Assembly (NCBI RefSeq): GCF_014873755.1 | Contig: NZ_JADBEG010000001.1 | Coordinates: forward strand, 498,501 to 562,500 | Length of the DNA stretch: 64,000 nucleotides | Origin: Amycolatopsis lexingtonensis | Lineage (GTDB): Bacteria > Actinomycetota > Actinomycetes > Mycobacteriales > Pseudonocardiaceae | Direction: 5' to 3' | Shown here: piece after piece, positions 25,693 through 35,162 of the stretch | How positions within the stretch are numbered: position 1 is the first letter of the stretch | Layout: each line of letters opens with the position of its first letter | Made by a program: the position numbers and the translations under genes | Notes under the pieces: model-generated | Told to the model about the DNA's origin: nothing | Database searches by the model: none | What the model saw: only the letters and a program-made list of their open reading frames with translations

Positions 25693-26465
25693 CGGCCGAC
25701 CTTCCCGGCGCGCTTCTCCAGGAACGCCTGCATCCGCTCCTTCGCTTCGGCGCTGCCGCTCGCGATCGCCGCCATCAGCGCTTCCATCAGGTACCCCTCG
25801 GCCGGGTTGGCCTCGGCGATGCGCGGAAGTGCCTGCAGGACGGCGAAGTTCGTGATCGGCGAGTTCGCGGCGATCTTGCGGGCCAGGTCCATGGCGTGCT
25901 CGAAGCCGTTTTCGGCGCGGTAGTGCGAAAGCCCGGCGGCGTGGCCTTCGTCGGCGTCGAGGACGCGGCCGGTGAGCATCATGTCGGTCATCCGGTGCAC
26001 GCCGATCAGCCGCGGCACCCGCACCGACGCGCCCCCGCCGACGAACAGGCCGCGCTGGCCCTCCGGCAGCGCGTAGAACGCCGAGTCCTCGGCGACGCGG
26101 ATGTGCGCGGCAGCGGCGAGTTCCAGGCCGCCGCCGACGACCGCGCCCTTGAGCACCGCGACGACCGGGACGCGCCCGCGTTCGAGCCGCTCGAAGGCGC
26201 GGTGCCACATCATCGAGTGCGTCAGGCCCTCGAACGCGTCGCGCTCGGTGAGCTCGGCCAGGTCGAGCCCGGCGGAGAAGTGGTCGCCCACGGCGTCGAG
26301 CACGACGGCCTTGACCCCGGCCGGCGGCGCGCCGAAGAACGCTTCGAGCCCGAGCACGGTGGCGTCGTCGAGGGCGTTGCGCTTCTCCGGGCGGGAAAGC
26401 CGCAGCACGGCGACTTCGCCGTGCAGTTCCAGGCGCAGGGACGGGGGCAGCAGGGCGGTGGTCAT
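25689..26465 (-). CDS. Enoyl-CoA hydratase/isomerase-family protein
   Basis: A 258-residue crotonase-fold enzyme: RPEKRNALDDATVLGL, oxyanion segments SAGLDLAEL near 70 and GAVVGGGLELAAAAHI near 110, and ALPEGQRGLFVGGGASVRVPRL near 140. ATGA overlaps on both sides (25689-25692, 26462-26465) fix its start and stop. It is part of the operon from 28033; its reaction depends on the unknown acyl-CoA. Confidence 0.88.
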   Translation of the reverse strand: MTTALLPPSLRLELHGEVAVLRLSRPEKRNALDDATVLGLEAFFGAPPAGVKAVVLDAVGDHFSAGLDLAELTERDAFEGLTHSMMWHRAFERLERGRVPVVAVLKGAVVGGGLELAAAAHIRVAEDSAFYALPEGQRGLFVGGGASVRVPRLIGVHRMTDMMLTGRVLDADEGHAAGLSHYRAENGFEHAMDLARKIAANSPITNFAVLQALPRIAEANPAEGYLMEALMAAIASGSAEAKERMQAFLEKRAGKVGR

Positions 26466-28033
26466 GCGGGTCCGTTCGGGAAGGTGGTGGCGGCTCGCGC
26501 GCGGAGTTCGACGCGGCGGATCTTGCCGGTGGCGTTGCGGGGCAGTGCTTCGGTGAACTCGACGTGCTTGGGGATCTTGTAGCGGGCCAGGTGCTGCTCG
26601 AGGTGGGCGCGGAAGGCCGCTTCGTCGAGCCCGGAGCCGGGACGCGCGACGACGAAGGCGGCGCCGACCTCGCCCCAGCGCGCGTCGGGCACGCCCACCA
26701 CCGCGCACGCGTCGACGGCGTCGAGCTGGGTGGCGACCGCTTCGACCTCGGCGGGGTAGACGTTCTCGCCGCCGGAGATGATCACGTCCTTGACGCGGTC
26801 GACGACGTGGGCCCAGCCGTCGTCGTCGACGCGGACGACGTCGCCGGTGCGGAACCAGTCGTCGTCGACGAAGCTCGCTTTCGATTCCTCGGGCCGGTTC
26901 CAGTAGCCGGAGAAGACGTGCGGGCCGCGTACGAGCAGCTCGGCGGGTGTCGCGCCGAGCTGCTCCGGGCTCAGGTCCGCGCCGAGCGCCGCGACGTCGG
27001 TGAAGAAGTGCGGGACGCCGGCCGCGACCGGGTGGGCCGGGGTGCCTTCGTGGGTGGCCATCGAGACGCCCGGCGCGGCTTCGGTCATGCCGTAGCCCTG
27101 CAGCAGCTGCACGCCGCGGTCGAGCCACGCGCGGGCGACGCGCTCGGCCACCGGCGAGCCGCCGTAGAGGACGCAGGTGAGCGAGCTCAGGTCGGTGCGG
27201 TCCCAGTTTTCGTGGCGGCACATCATGTCGAGCATCGTGGGGACGGCGGAGAAGCTCGTGATCCCGGCCGCGCCGATCCGGCCGAGGATCGCGCCCGCGT
27301 CGAACTTCGCGACCGGTTCCACGCTGCCGCCCTTGAACAGCGTCGGCAGCGTGATCTGGCCCAGGCCGACGCAGTGGAACAGCGGCGCGATGCACAACGC
27401 CCGGTCGGTGCCCAGGACGTCGAGGTGGGCCAGCTGGTTGACGGTGTTCCAGGTCAGGTTGCCGTGGGTGAGGACCGCCGCCTTCGGGCGCCCGGTGGTG
27501 CCGGAGGTGTAGAGCAGCAGGCACGGGTCTTCCAGCCGCACTTCGGTGGCCGGTGGCGGATCACCGGCGGCGAGCGCGGCTTCGTAGTCCAGCCCGCCCG
27601 CCGGGCACGACGCCGGGTCCGTCGCCAGGACGTGCCGCACCGGCAGGGGGCCCGCCGCCGCGAGCAGCGCGTCGGTGTCGGGGCTGTGCACCAGGACCGA
27701 AGCGCCGCTGTCCTCGAGCATGTACCGGATTTCGGCGCCGGAGAGCCGGTAGTTGAGCGGGACGAAGAGCGCGCCGCAGCGGGCGGTGGCGAAGAGCGTT
27801 TCGAAGACGGTGACGGCGTTGACGCCGAGGTAGGCCACGCGGTCGCCGGGGCGCACCCCGAGCCGGGACAGCGCACCGGCCAGCCGCTCGACGCGCTCGG
27901 CGAGCGCGGCGTACGTCAGCGTGCGGTCTTGCCCGCCGCCGTCGACGAGCGCGGTGCGGTCCGGCGAGATCCGGGCGCGCCGCGCGGGCCAGCTGCCCAG
28001 GCCGAAATCGGCCGGGCCGGGGGATCGGGTCAC
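26462..28033 (-). CDS. AMP-forming acyl-CoA synthetase, first gene of catabolic operon
   Basis: A 523-residue ANL ligase with P-loop LLYTSGTTGRPKAAVLTHGN near 180, GYGMTEAAPG near 310, the hinge DRVKDVIISGGENVYPAEVE near 415 and NATGKIRRVELR at the C-terminus. The GTG start at 28033 follows GGAGACG; the open frame continues upstream across the AT-rich promoter, so the longer form was rejected. It probably activates the operon substrate, with a downstream hydratase, dehydrogenase and acetoacetyl-CoA synthetase completing a beta-oxidation-like route. Confidence 0.9.
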   Translation of the reverse strand: MTRSPGPADFGLGSWPARRARISPDRTALVDGGGQDRTLTYAALAERVERLAGALSRLGVRPGDRVAYLGVNAVTVFETLFATARCGALFVPLNYRLSGAEIRYMLEDSGASVLVHSPDTDALLAAAGPLPVRHVLATDPASCPAGGLDYEAALAAGDPPPATEVRLEDPCLLLYTSGTTGRPKAAVLTHGNLTWNTVNQLAHLDVLGTDRALCIAPLFHCVGLGQITLPTLFKGGSVEPVAKFDAGAILGRIGAAGITSFSAVPTMLDMMCRHENWDRTDLSSLTCVLYGGSPVAERVARAWLDRGVQLLQGYGMTEAAPGVSMATHEGTPAHPVAAGVPHFFTDVAALGADLSPEQLGATPAELLVRGPHVFSGYWNRPEESKASFVDDDWFRTGDVVRVDDDGWAHVVDRVKDVIISGGENVYPAEVEAVATQLDAVDACAVVGVPDARWGEVGAAFVVARPGSGLDEAAFRAHLEQHLARYKIPKHVEFTEALPRNATGKIRRVELRARAATTFPNGPA

Positions 28034-28405
28034 GGCTTTCGTCTCCTTGTCACCGGTGACAGGGTTCCTGCTACGGACGGTGGCGATGGGTGGTGCGCGG
28101 TGAGGATGTCTCGGCATTGGATATAAGGAAACCTGATATACATCTAGGATGCGTAGAGGGCGCTCCGGTGTCAAGAGTGTGGTGCTGCGACTGGAACTTC
28201 ACCCGGATGGGTGGTTTAAGCTGCGAAGACGTCCTTCGCATGCGGGGGTGCCCGGTTCGGCCGTTGGCGGGGTTGCGCCGTTTGGATCAAGGGCTACGCT
28301 GCGAAGTGCGGTTCAGCAAGCTTCAGCCGCCCCCCCCGACTTGTCAGCGTTCGAGCGGGCCGGTGAGACCCGTTCGTCACGTCATCTGCGAATGAGGCGT
28401 GGAAA
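28034..28405. promoter_or_regulatory. Divergent intergenic region, AT-rich repeat at 28117-28148
   Basis: No gene is supported in these 372 bases. An unusually AT-rich stretch contains GATATA twice (near 28120 and 28135), about 85-115 nt upstream of the ligase start, and probably includes the operon promoter and an operator. The remainder up to the STAS gene shows no clear motif. Confidence 0.45.
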
Positions 28406-28831
28406 ATGTTAGTCGTCCAGCCCCCCGCGACGGCGATCCCCGTGGTGCCGTCGGCGCGCCAGCCGCGCAGCCCGTTCGACATCCAGGTGGTCCGCCCGTA
28501 CTTCGGCGCGGTCATGGTGAAGATCCGCGGCGCCCTCGACGAAGACAGCGCCGCGCAGCTCCGCTCGGCGCTGAGCACCTGGGCGCACCGCCGGTTCCCG
28601 GTCCTGGTGCTCGATTTGTCCGAGGTCGACCTCCTCGACTCGGCCGGCCTCGCCGCCCTCGGCGGCATCCAGGCCAGGACGGTCCGGGAGAACGCGACCC
28701 TGCGCATCGTCACCGGCGACAACCGGATCGTCCGGCGCGCCCTGTCGGGCAGCGGCCTCGACCACGCCCTGAACGTCAGCCGCCTGCCGTCGGGCTGGGA
28801 GCGGGCCACGGAGATCCCCGGCCAGAGCTGA
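28406..28831 (+). CDS. STAS-domain anti-sigma factor antagonist
   Basis: A 141-residue protein with a Pro-rich N-terminal extension of about 25 residues, then a SpoIIAA/RsbV-like STAS fold. The phosphorylation-site motif is DLSEVDLLDSAGLAALG near residue 75 (DSAG serine). Such proteins release sigma factors by binding their anti-sigma kinases when unphosphorylated. No kinase or sigma gene is adjacent. The RBS is weak (GAGGCGTGGAAA). Confidence 0.85.
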   Translation: MLVVQPPATAIPVVPSARQPRSPFDIQVVRPYFGAVMVKIRGALDEDSAAQLRSALSTWAHRRFPVLVLDLSEVDLLDSAGLAALGGIQARTVRENATLRIVTGDNRIVRRALSGSGLDHALNVSRLPSGWERATEIPGQS

Positions 28832-28874
28832 AACCGGCTCCGTTCCGGACTGAACCGGTTGCCCGCCCGGCAAA

Positions 28875-28899
28875 TGCCGTGAAGGTGCCCTTTACGGCA
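28875..28899. repeat. Short palindrome TGCCGTGAAGG / CCTTTACGGCA
   Basis: Arms of 11 bp with one G-T wobble around a 3-nt loop, 43 bp after the STAS stop. It can serve as terminator for the STAS gene. Confidence 0.55.
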
Positions 28900-28935
28900 G
28901 CCGCTCAGGCGCGCAGCCGGGCTACGGTGTTCCGC

Positions 28936-28994
28936 GACGTCTTGAATGAGTCATTCAGGACCTCCGAAGACCTGAATGACTCATTCAAGACGTC
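28936..28994. repeat. 24-bp-arm palindrome, dispersed repeat copy 1
   Basis: Perfect 24-bp arms (28936-28959 and 28971-28994, containing TTGAATGAGTCATTCAGG) with loop ACCTCCGAAGA, between the convergent STAS and LtrA genes. The same element lies inverted, loop included, at 44648-44700, so it is a dispersed repeat as well as a likely bidirectional terminator. Confidence 0.85.
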
Positions 28995-29041
28995 GGTGCC
29001 CGCGGGCCGGCCGGGCGTTCGCCGTGTATCTCGATCCGGGT

Positions 29042-30295
29042 TCACGGGCGTCCCCGCGCCTCCCGGCCCCGCTGCCGCAGGAACGCCAGCGGGTCGTCGC
29101 CCATGCGGTCCAGGGCCCGGCGCCGGAGCGTCGACGCGATCGTGGCCGCCCCGACGCCCCACACCGCGATCACCAGGACCACCGCCGGTGCCGGGAGGAG
29201 CCGGTCCAGGAAGGCCAGGCACGTCGTGGCCGCCAGCGCCGTGATCCGGGCCAGGCCGTGGTACCAGCGGTGCGAACCGGCCGCGAAGACCCGGGTGCCG
29301 AGCAGGTAGATCGTCAGGCCCGCCGTGGTGAACCAGGCGGCCGCGTGCGGCGGGGACTCGTGCAGCGACAGGTTCACCCCCGCCGCGATGAGGACCAGTG
29401 CGAACGCCGGGGGCAGGTGGCCGCCCGCGTACAGCGAATACGCGAGCGCCGGGTTGCCGCCGGAGAGGTCGAGCATCCGCTCGTAGATGCGCGCCGCCGA
29501 CGTGAAGTACAGCCACCACAGCGCGCCGGTCAGCACCAGGCCGCCGATCAGGGCCAGCCAGTAGGCGACGTCGTCGGCGGGACGTTCCAGCGCCGCCGTG
29601 CCGACCGTGATCACCAGTTCGCCGAGCAGCAGGATCATGAACAGGCCGAAGCGTTCGGCGAGGTGGGCCGAATCGACCGCGAGGCTGGGGTCGTGCGGGC
29701 CCGCGACCAGTGCGCGCCACCGGCTCGCGCGCGACGGCCGTTCGCCGCGGCGACGGCGGGGCCGGTCGCCGAGCAGCAGGAAGCCCGCTTCCTGGAGCAG
29801 GGCGAACACCCAGAATGCCCACGTGTAGGGCGCGAACGCCGAGGCCGCGAACAACACCGCCGAAGCCGTGTACCCCCAGCTGATCCGGCGCTGGTCGAGC
29901 CCTTCGCGGGCCGGCCACCGGTGCGCGGCCGCCAGGATCACGCGGACGCCGGCCATGGCCAGCGCGAAGATCGCCGGGTGCCCGTCGAAGACGTGGTGCG
30001 CCTGGGTGGCGGCGATCGCGCACGGGATGGTGCCGGCGAGCACGAACAGCCGGTCCGTGGCGCGGCTGTCGTCACCGCGGCGGTTGTAGAGCACCGCGAA
30101 GCCGATCCACGTCCACCACAGCGTCGCGAACAGGCCGAGCGCGGCGGCGGCCCGCGACCAGTGGGGCTCGGCCACGATGCCGTGCGCCACCTGGCCCACC
30201 GCGAACACGAAGACCAGGTCGAGGTAGAGCTCGACCCACCCGACCCGCTTGCCGTGTCCCGGCGCGGCGCCGGCCTTGTCGTCAAGATCGGTCAC
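29042..30295 (-). CDS. Low temperature requirement A (LtrA)-family membrane protein
   Basis: A 417-residue polytopic protein with about 11-12 helices. The family opening WVELYLDLVFVFAVGQVAH appears near residue 20, and ERFGLFMILLLGELVITVG near 215 is the other hallmark. The function of LtrA proteins is unknown beyond a Listeria cold phenotype. GTG at 30295 (VTDLDDKAG) was chosen because it precedes the conserved opening; the RBS is poor, and an ATG further upstream cannot be excluded. Confidence 0.85.
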   Translation of the reverse strand: MTDLDDKAGAAPGHGKRVGWVELYLDLVFVFAVGQVAHGIVAEPHWSRAAAALGLFATLWWTWIGFAVLYNRRGDDSRATDRLFVLAGTIPCAIAATQAHHVFDGHPAIFALAMAGVRVILAAAHRWPAREGLDQRRISWGYTASAVLFAASAFAPYTWAFWVFALLQEAGFLLLGDRPRRRRGERPSRASRWRALVAGPHDPSLAVDSAHLAERFGLFMILLLGELVITVGTAALERPADDVAYWLALIGGLVLTGALWWLYFTSAARIYERMLDLSGGNPALAYSLYAGGHLPPAFALVLIAAGVNLSLHESPPHAAAWFTTAGLTIYLLGTRVFAAGSHRWYHGLARITALAATTCLAFLDRLLPAPAVVLVIAVWGVGAATIASTLRRRALDRMGDDPLAFLRQRGREARGRP

Positions 30296-30745
30296 GGCGG
30301 CGATTCTGCCGGGTCCGGTGCCGGGCGGCCCACCCGGTGCGGGTGAGAATGAATAACAAACCATTCGAACAATGGCCGACTTCGCCACCAACCGGCAATG
30401 CGTGTCGCGCGTGGGTAAATCTGCCGACATCGGTTCGCGTTGCTCAGTAACGGCTGGAGCTGCGTGAACACCGTTTGTACGGTGTACAAGCAGCGACCGG
30501 TGAAACACCAAGCGTTAGCCGCGAAATAATTCGACACCGACCCTCGCGAAACGCCGTGCGCGGGGTTGACAGGGGAGCGGGGCGTGATGTTCCCTGCGAG
30601 TCGGCTCGATCATCGTCACACTTCGCCCCGCCGGGAGAGAGGCATTTCCACCGGTGGCCCGGGACGTCGGTGACCAGCCCCTGGGGTCTTCTCCTGTCCG
30701 AGTTCGACGTCGGCCGCGCGCGGCTGGGAATCGAGCGGTTCCGCC
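30296..30745. promoter_or_regulatory. 450-bp intergenic region with dyad TTGTAC-GGT-GTACAA
   Basis: No coding region is supported. The stretch is more AT-rich than its surroundings. A perfect dyad at 30475-30489 (6-bp arms, 3-nt spacer) looks like an operator, and a TTGACA hexamer occurs at 30566-30571 without a convincing -10. It likely holds the promoters of the conservon-like operon and of the divergent ltrA-like gene. Confidence 0.45.
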
Positions 30746-33484
30746 ATGCACGAAAGCACACCCACGCCCCGCCGGATGGCGGACGCCGCGTGGTGGCCGG
30801 CGCACTGGAGCGTGCGCACCAAGATCAGTGTCGTGCTGCTGCTGCCGGTCCTGGTCGCGGTGGCGCTGGCGGAGGTCCGGATCCAGGGCGAGCTCGACCG
30901 CGCCACGCAGCTGAGCGCGGCCCGCGACCGGCTGCCGGTGCTGCGCGACACGATCGGCCTGACGGAATCGCTGGGCCAGGAGATGGTCGCCGCGGTGGCC
31001 GTCCCGGCCGGGACGCCGAGCGCGCTCACCGCCGCCGTGGACGCGAAGGTCGCAGCGATCCAGCGCGACACCGGCTTCGCGCCGCTGCCCGGCGACAGCG
31101 GCCGCGCGCTGAACACCGCGCTGGGCAAGCTCGCCGGCATCCGCGCGGCCGGCGCCGCGAACGGCGACACCCGCACGAAAGCCGCCGGCTACAACGACAT
31201 CATCGCCAGCCTCGGCGACCTCGTGCCCGAGATCGTCCCGGCCGACGTCGCCGGCACCGCGGAGGTCGCCCAGCTGCTGGTGCACCTGCGCGGCGAGCTG
31301 GCGACCGAGGAGACGTACGTGCGGGCGGCGCTGAACAGCCCCGCCGACGCCTCGCTCCGCCCGGCCGCCGTCCAGACCGCCGCCGAGCAGGAGGTGCTCG
31401 CCGAACAGGCCGAACACCGGCTGTCGGGTGCGCTGCTGGCGCGGTTCAAGACCGCGACGGAGGACGCCGAAGACCGGCTCGACCCGACCGAGGCGTCCCT
31501 TTCGCCGATCGCCGCGGAGACGACGGGCGTGACGGCCGTGCTCAACGACGTCACGGCGAAGCTGGCTTCGGACGTCTCGGCGGCCGCCGACGAAGCCCGG
31601 TCGGACTCGCTGCGCGAAACGGCGTTGGTGCTCGCCGCGCTGCTGGGCGCGCTCGCCATCGCCCTGCTGGTGGTGCGCTCGCTGGTGACGCCGGTGCGCC
31701 GGCTGCGGGCGGCGGCGCTGCACGCGGCGAAGGAGGCGCTCCCGGAAACCGTCCGGCAGGTCCGCGAAGGCACGGAAGTCGACTGGCGCGCGGTGCCCGC
31801 GGTCGGCGTCCGGACGAACGAGGAGATCGGCCAGCTGGCCCGGGCGTTCGACGACATGCACCGCGAGGCGGTGCGGCTGGCGGTCGAGCAGGCCGACCTC
31901 CGCAAGCAGGTCAGCGAGATGTTCATGACGCTCTCGCGGCGGAGCCAGTCGCTGGTGGAGCAGCAGCTGACGATCATCGAGGACCTCGAGTCGGGCGAGC
32001 AGGACCCGCGCCGGCTGGACGAGCTGTTCCGCATCGACCACATCGCCACCCGGCTGCGCCGCAACGGCGAGAACCTGCACGTCCTGGCCGGCGGCCGCCC
32101 GGTCCGCCACGGCCGCGAGCCGGTGCCCACGCGCGACCTGCTGCGCGCGGCGACGTCGGAGGTCAAGGACTACCGCCGCGTCGCGCTGGGCAACGCCCCG
32201 CGCGGCTCGGTCCAGCCGGAGGCGGCCGCGGACGTGGTCCACATCCTGGCCGAGCTGCTGGAGAACGCGACGCGGTTTTCCCCGCCGGAGCACAAGGTCG
32301 CGCTGACCGCGGACCGCGGCGCCGACGGCGGCCTCCTCATCGAAGTGGTCGACCAGGGCCTGGGCATGACCCCGGACGAACTGACGACGGCCAACGCCCG
32401 CCTCGCCGCGGCGGCGACAGTCGGCCCGGAAACGACCCGCCGCATGGGCCTGTTCGTGGTCGGCAGGCTCGCTGCGCTCCACGACGTGACGGTCCGCCTC
32501 CGCGCGACGGCCCCGGGCGTCCGCCACGCGGGCGTGACGGCGAGCGTCCACGTGCCCGGATCGCTGGTGATCGCGGACCTCGCCCGCCCGATCGGCGGCA
32601 GCCGCGCGGCCGCCCGCCAGAACGGCCACGCCCGCCCGGTGGCGGTGGTGCCGGCGCAGGCGTCGACGCCGATCTTCGAGCAGGTGGTGACGAGCTGGTT
32701 CACCGAGCCGGTGGCGAAACCGGTGACCCGTAGGACGCCCCGCACCGGGCCGGCGGCGGCGACCGGCTGGCCCACCGAGGCCGACGCGGTCACGGACCGC
32801 CCGGGCGACCGGCTCGCGGACGCTGCCGCGCCGAACGGGAGCGGCGCGTGGCCGGCGGTTCCGGTGGAGGGCGGCGAAGCGCGCGCGGATCGGTCCGGTG
32901 AGTGGCCCGCGGTGCCGGCTGCGGAGACCGGGGCGCGAGCCGAACGGTCCGGTACGGGGGAGTGGCCCGTGGTTCCGGCCGCGGAAACCGCGGCGCGTGC
33001 GGATCGGCTCGGCTCGGGTGAGCCGGCCGGTAGCACCGGCCGCGCGGATCGCTCCGGAACCGGCGAGCAGCCCGCTGCGGAGAACGCAGCGCAGGCGGAC
33101 CGCTCCGGCTTGCCCAAGCGACCCGTCGAGACCACCGGCCGGGCGGATCGCTCCAGCTCCGGCGAGCGGCCCGCAGCCCAACCCCCAGCCTTGCCGGACT
33201 GGTCAGGTCCCGCCGACCAAGCGCGGCAGGCCGCGGAAAGCGCTCTCCAGCCCGCCGCTGTCCAAAACCTCAGTGCGGCCGGGCTGCCCACGCGGCGGCC
33301 CGGCGCGCAGCTCGCTCCCGGGGCCGCCCTGCCCCGGGTGCGGGAGGCGGACGGGGCGGCCTTCCGGGACGCCACCGCCGTCCGCAACAGCTTGTCCCGG
33401 CACTACCAGGGCATGCGCGCGGCCCGGCGGCAGACCGCCGCCCGTGCGGAAGAATCCGGAATGGACGGAGTGGAACCCCGATGA
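30746..33484 (+). CDS. Conservon CvnA-type sensor histidine kinase-like protein
   Basis: A 912-residue membrane sensor with TM1 about 26-44, a roughly 250-residue extracellular sensing region, TM2 about 300-318 and a HAMP-like segment. The cytoplasmic segment [20 protein letters not shown] is followed by [16 protein letters not shown] and the ATPase domain (N-box [24 protein letters not shown]). The Ala/Pro-rich tail (about 690-860) has degenerate repeats of [14 protein letters not shown] type, then a conserved end [16 protein letters not shown]. It is first of a cvnA-B-C set. The ATG at 30776 is an alternative start. Confidence 0.88.
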   Translation: MHESTPTPRRMADAAWWPAHWSVRTKISVVLLLPVLVAVALAEVRIQGELDRATQLSAARDRLPVLRDTIGLTESLGQEMVAAVAVPAGTPSALTAAVDAKVAAIQRDTGFAPLPGDSGRALNTALGKLAGIRAAGAANGDTRTKAAGYNDIIASLGDLVPEIVPADVAGTAEVAQLLVHLRGELATEETYVRAALNSPADASLRPAAVQTAAEQEVLAEQAEHRLSGALLARFKTATEDAEDRLDPTEASLSPIAAETTGVTAVLNDVTAKLASDVSAAADEARSDSLRETALVLAALLGALAIALLVVRSLVTPVRRLRAAALHAAKEALPETVRQVREGTEVDWRAVPAVGVRTNEEIGQLARAFDDMHREAVRLAVEQADLRKQVSEMFMTLSRRSQSLVEQQLTIIEDLESGEQDPRRLDELFRIDHIATRLRRNGENLHVLAGGRPVRHGREPVPTRDLLRAATSEVKDYRRVALGNAPRGSVQPEAAADVVHILAELLENATRFSPPEHKVALTADRGADGGLLIEVVDQGLGMTPDELTTANARLAAAATVGPETTRRMGLFVVGRLAALHDVTVRLRATAPGVRHAGVTASVHVPGSLVIADLARPIGGSRAAARQNGHARPVAVVPAQASTPIFEQVVTSWFTEPVAKPVTRRTPRTGPAAATGWPTEADAVTDRPGDRLADAAAPNGSGAWPAVPVEGGEARADRSGEWPAVPAAETGARAERSGTGEWPVVPAAETAARADRLGSGEPAGSTGRADRSGTGEQPAAENAAQADRSGLPKRPVETTGRADRSSSGERPAAQPPALPDWSGPADQARQAAESALQPAAVQNLSAAGLPTRRPGAQLAPGAALPRVREADGAAFRDATAVRNSLSRHYQGMRAARRQTAARAEESGMDGVEPR

Positions 33485-33984
33485 CCGAACTCCCCGACGT
33501 GCACCAGCGGCGCGCTCCCGGCGCCGAACCGTCGGCCCGGCCCCTGGGGGCGTTTCCCGGCCCCGCGCCGGCACCCGAACGGACCGCCGCGCTGAACTGG
33601 CTGGTCCACGGCTTCGTGCAGGACGTGTCCGGGGTCGCGCACGCGGTGCTCGTGTCGGCCGACGGGTTGCTCGTCGCGGCCGACGAATCCCTGCCACGGG
33701 AACGCGCCGACCAGCTCGCGGCCATCGCCGCCGGGTTGTCGAGCCTGTCGCTCGGGACCGCGGAGCTGTTCACCGCCGGGCGGGTCGTGCAGTCGGTCAT
33801 CGAGATGGAGCAGGGGTTCCTGCTGCTGATGAGCGTCGGTGACGGCTCGAACCTCGTGGTCCTCGCGTCCACCGGCTGCGACATCGGGCTGGTCGGCTAC
33901 GAGATGACGATGCTGGTCGAGCGGGTCGGGCGACAGGTCGACGTGCCCGCGCGCGAGATGCCGGTGGGCCAGGACCGGCGGTGA
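33481..33984 (+). CDS. Roadblock/LC7-domain protein, CvnB type
   Basis: A 167-residue protein with a 35-residue Pro-rich N-terminus, then a Roadblock/LC7 fold: [39 protein letters not shown] is the family opening (given here by position, residues 39-77). In conservons CvnB works with a small GTPase and DUF742 protein at the membrane. ATGA overlap with cvnA (33481-33484). Confidence 0.9.
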   Translation: MTELPDVHQRRAPGAEPSARPLGAFPGPAPAPERTAALNWLVHGFVQDVSGVAHAVLVSADGLLVAADESLPRERADQLAAIAAGLSSLSLGTAELFTAGRVVQSVIEMEQGFLLLMSVGDGSNLVVLASTGCDIGLVGYEMTMLVERVGRQVDVPAREMPVGQDRR

Positions 33985-34361
33985 CCGGCTACGCAGGCGA
34001 AGGGGAGCCGCGCCGGAGCCCGGCGCTGGCCCGCCCCTACGCCTGGACCGAAGGCCGGACGGCGCCGTCGGTCGAGTTCGCCGTCGAAGCGCTCGTCGAG
34101 ACCACGGCGGCGGGCCGCGCGTCGGCCGGCTACCAGTCGACCAGCGCGCTCGACCAGGTCACCGAGCTGTGCCTGCGGCCGCGGTCGCTGATGGAGGTCG
34201 CCGCGCTGCTGCGGCTGCCGCTGGGGGTGGTCCGGGTGCTCGTCGCGGACCTGGTGGAGGACGGCATGGTGATCGTCCGCGACACCCTCGGCGAACACGC
34301 CGGCTGGGACGAGCGCCACGACCTGATGGAACGCGTGCTGCACGGTCTGCGCGACCTGTAG
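33981..34361 (+). CDS. DUF742 protein, CvnC type
   Basis: A 126-residue DUF742 protein. [12 protein letters not shown] opens the domain, and the C-terminal half is winged-helix-like ([23 protein letters not shown]). The GTG start overlaps the cvnB stop (33981-33984). The CvnD GTPase, normally next, is absent; an MHYT membrane protein starts 12 bp downstream. Confidence 0.9.
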   Translation: MTGYAGEGEPRRSPALARPYAWTEGRTAPSVEFAVEALVETTAAGRASAGYQSTSALDQVTELCLRPRSLMEVAALLRLPLGVVRVLVADLVEDGMVIVRDTLGEHAGWDERHDLMERVLHGLRDL

Positions 34362-34373
34362 AGAGGACCGACC

Positions 34374-35162
34374 ATGGAACACTTCGCGCTCGGGCACTGG
34401 CTGCTCGTGCTCGCCTACCTGACCTCGGTGGTCGGCTGCGCGCTCGGCCTCGCCTGCGCGGTGCAGGCCCGCCACGCGGCGAGCAGCCGGCACCGCCTGC
34501 GGTGGCTCGTGCTGGCGGCGGTCTCGATCGGCGGCGTCGGCATCTGGCTCATGCACTTCGTCGCCATGCTCGGCTTCAGCACGCCGGGGATGCCGGTGCG
34601 CTACGACGTCTTCCGCACGGTGCTCTCGGCGCTGCTGTCGATCGGCGCGGTGTTCGCCGGGCTCGTGGTCGTCGGCGGCCGCGCCAAGTTCGGCTGGTGG
34701 CGGCTCGCGCTCGGCGGCGTGATCACCGGCCTCGCGGTCAACCTCATGCACTACACGGGGATGTCGGCCCTGCGCGTGAAGGGCGACTTCGGTTACGACG
34801 GCCTGCTGGTCGCGCTGTCGGTGGTGATCGCGGTGGTCGCGGCGACGGCCGCGCTGTGGTTCGCGGTCTTCCTCGACCGGCTGGTCCTGCGGCTGCTCGC
34901 CGGTTTCGTGATGGGCGCCGCGGTCACCGGCATGCACTACACGGGCATGGCCGCGGTCCGGATGACCATGGACATGTCCGCCCCGGACCCGGCGGGCGTC
35001 GAGGTGTTCTCCTTCCTGTTCCCGGTGTTCGTGTTCGCCGCGATCGCGATGGCGGTCCCGCTCTGCGCGGTCCTGATGGCCCCGGCGGTCGAGCCGGACG
35101 GCCCGCGGGAGACGCCGGAACGTCTCCCGCGGGCGGTCACCCTAGAGCACGCACAGCAGTGA
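34374..35162 (+). CDS. MHYT-domain integral membrane sensor protein
   Basis: A 262-residue, seven-helix protein. MHYT-type motifs occur in three helix pairs: LMHFVAM (about 60), LMHYTGM (about 125) and MHYTGM (about 187). These are proposed to bind copper and sense O2, CO or NO. No output domain follows, so signalling would need partner proteins, plausibly the CvnABC proteins 12 bp upstream. ATG follows GAGAGGA. It overlaps the convergent secreted-protein gene by 21 bp. Confidence 0.88.
   Translation: MEHFALGHWLLVLAYLTSVVGCALGLACAVQARHAASSRHRLRWLVLAAVSIGGVGIWLMHFVAMLGFSTPGMPVRYDVFRTVLSALLSIGAVFAGLVVVGGRAKFGWWRLALGGVITGLAVNLMHYTGMSALRVKGDFGYDGLLVALSVVIAVVAATAALWFAVFLDRLVLRLLAGFVMGAAVTGMHYTGMAAVRMTMDMSAPDPAGVEVFSFLFPVFVFAAIAMAVPLCAVLMAPAVEPDGPRETPERLPRAVTLEHAQQ

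Noticed and set aside
23794..25923. 709-codon forward frame opposite the acetoacetyl-CoA synthetase
   Set aside because: An antisense shadow in high-GC DNA; the minus-strand enzyme has all catalytic motifs.
28149..28412. 87-codon forward frame in the ligase/STAS intergenic region
   Set aside because: No RBS or domain; overlaps the STAS start and probably the divergent promoters.
30565..30591. TTGACA-based promoter for the conservon-like operon
   Set aside because: No acceptable -10 at 16-19 nt, and the hexamer is 175 nt from the start codon; not supported enough to annotate.
30515..33181. 888-codon minus-strand frame opposite the CvnA-like gene
   Set aside because: Low-complexity Arg/Ala/Gly composition and no recognisable domain, while the forward strand carries a coherent kinase.
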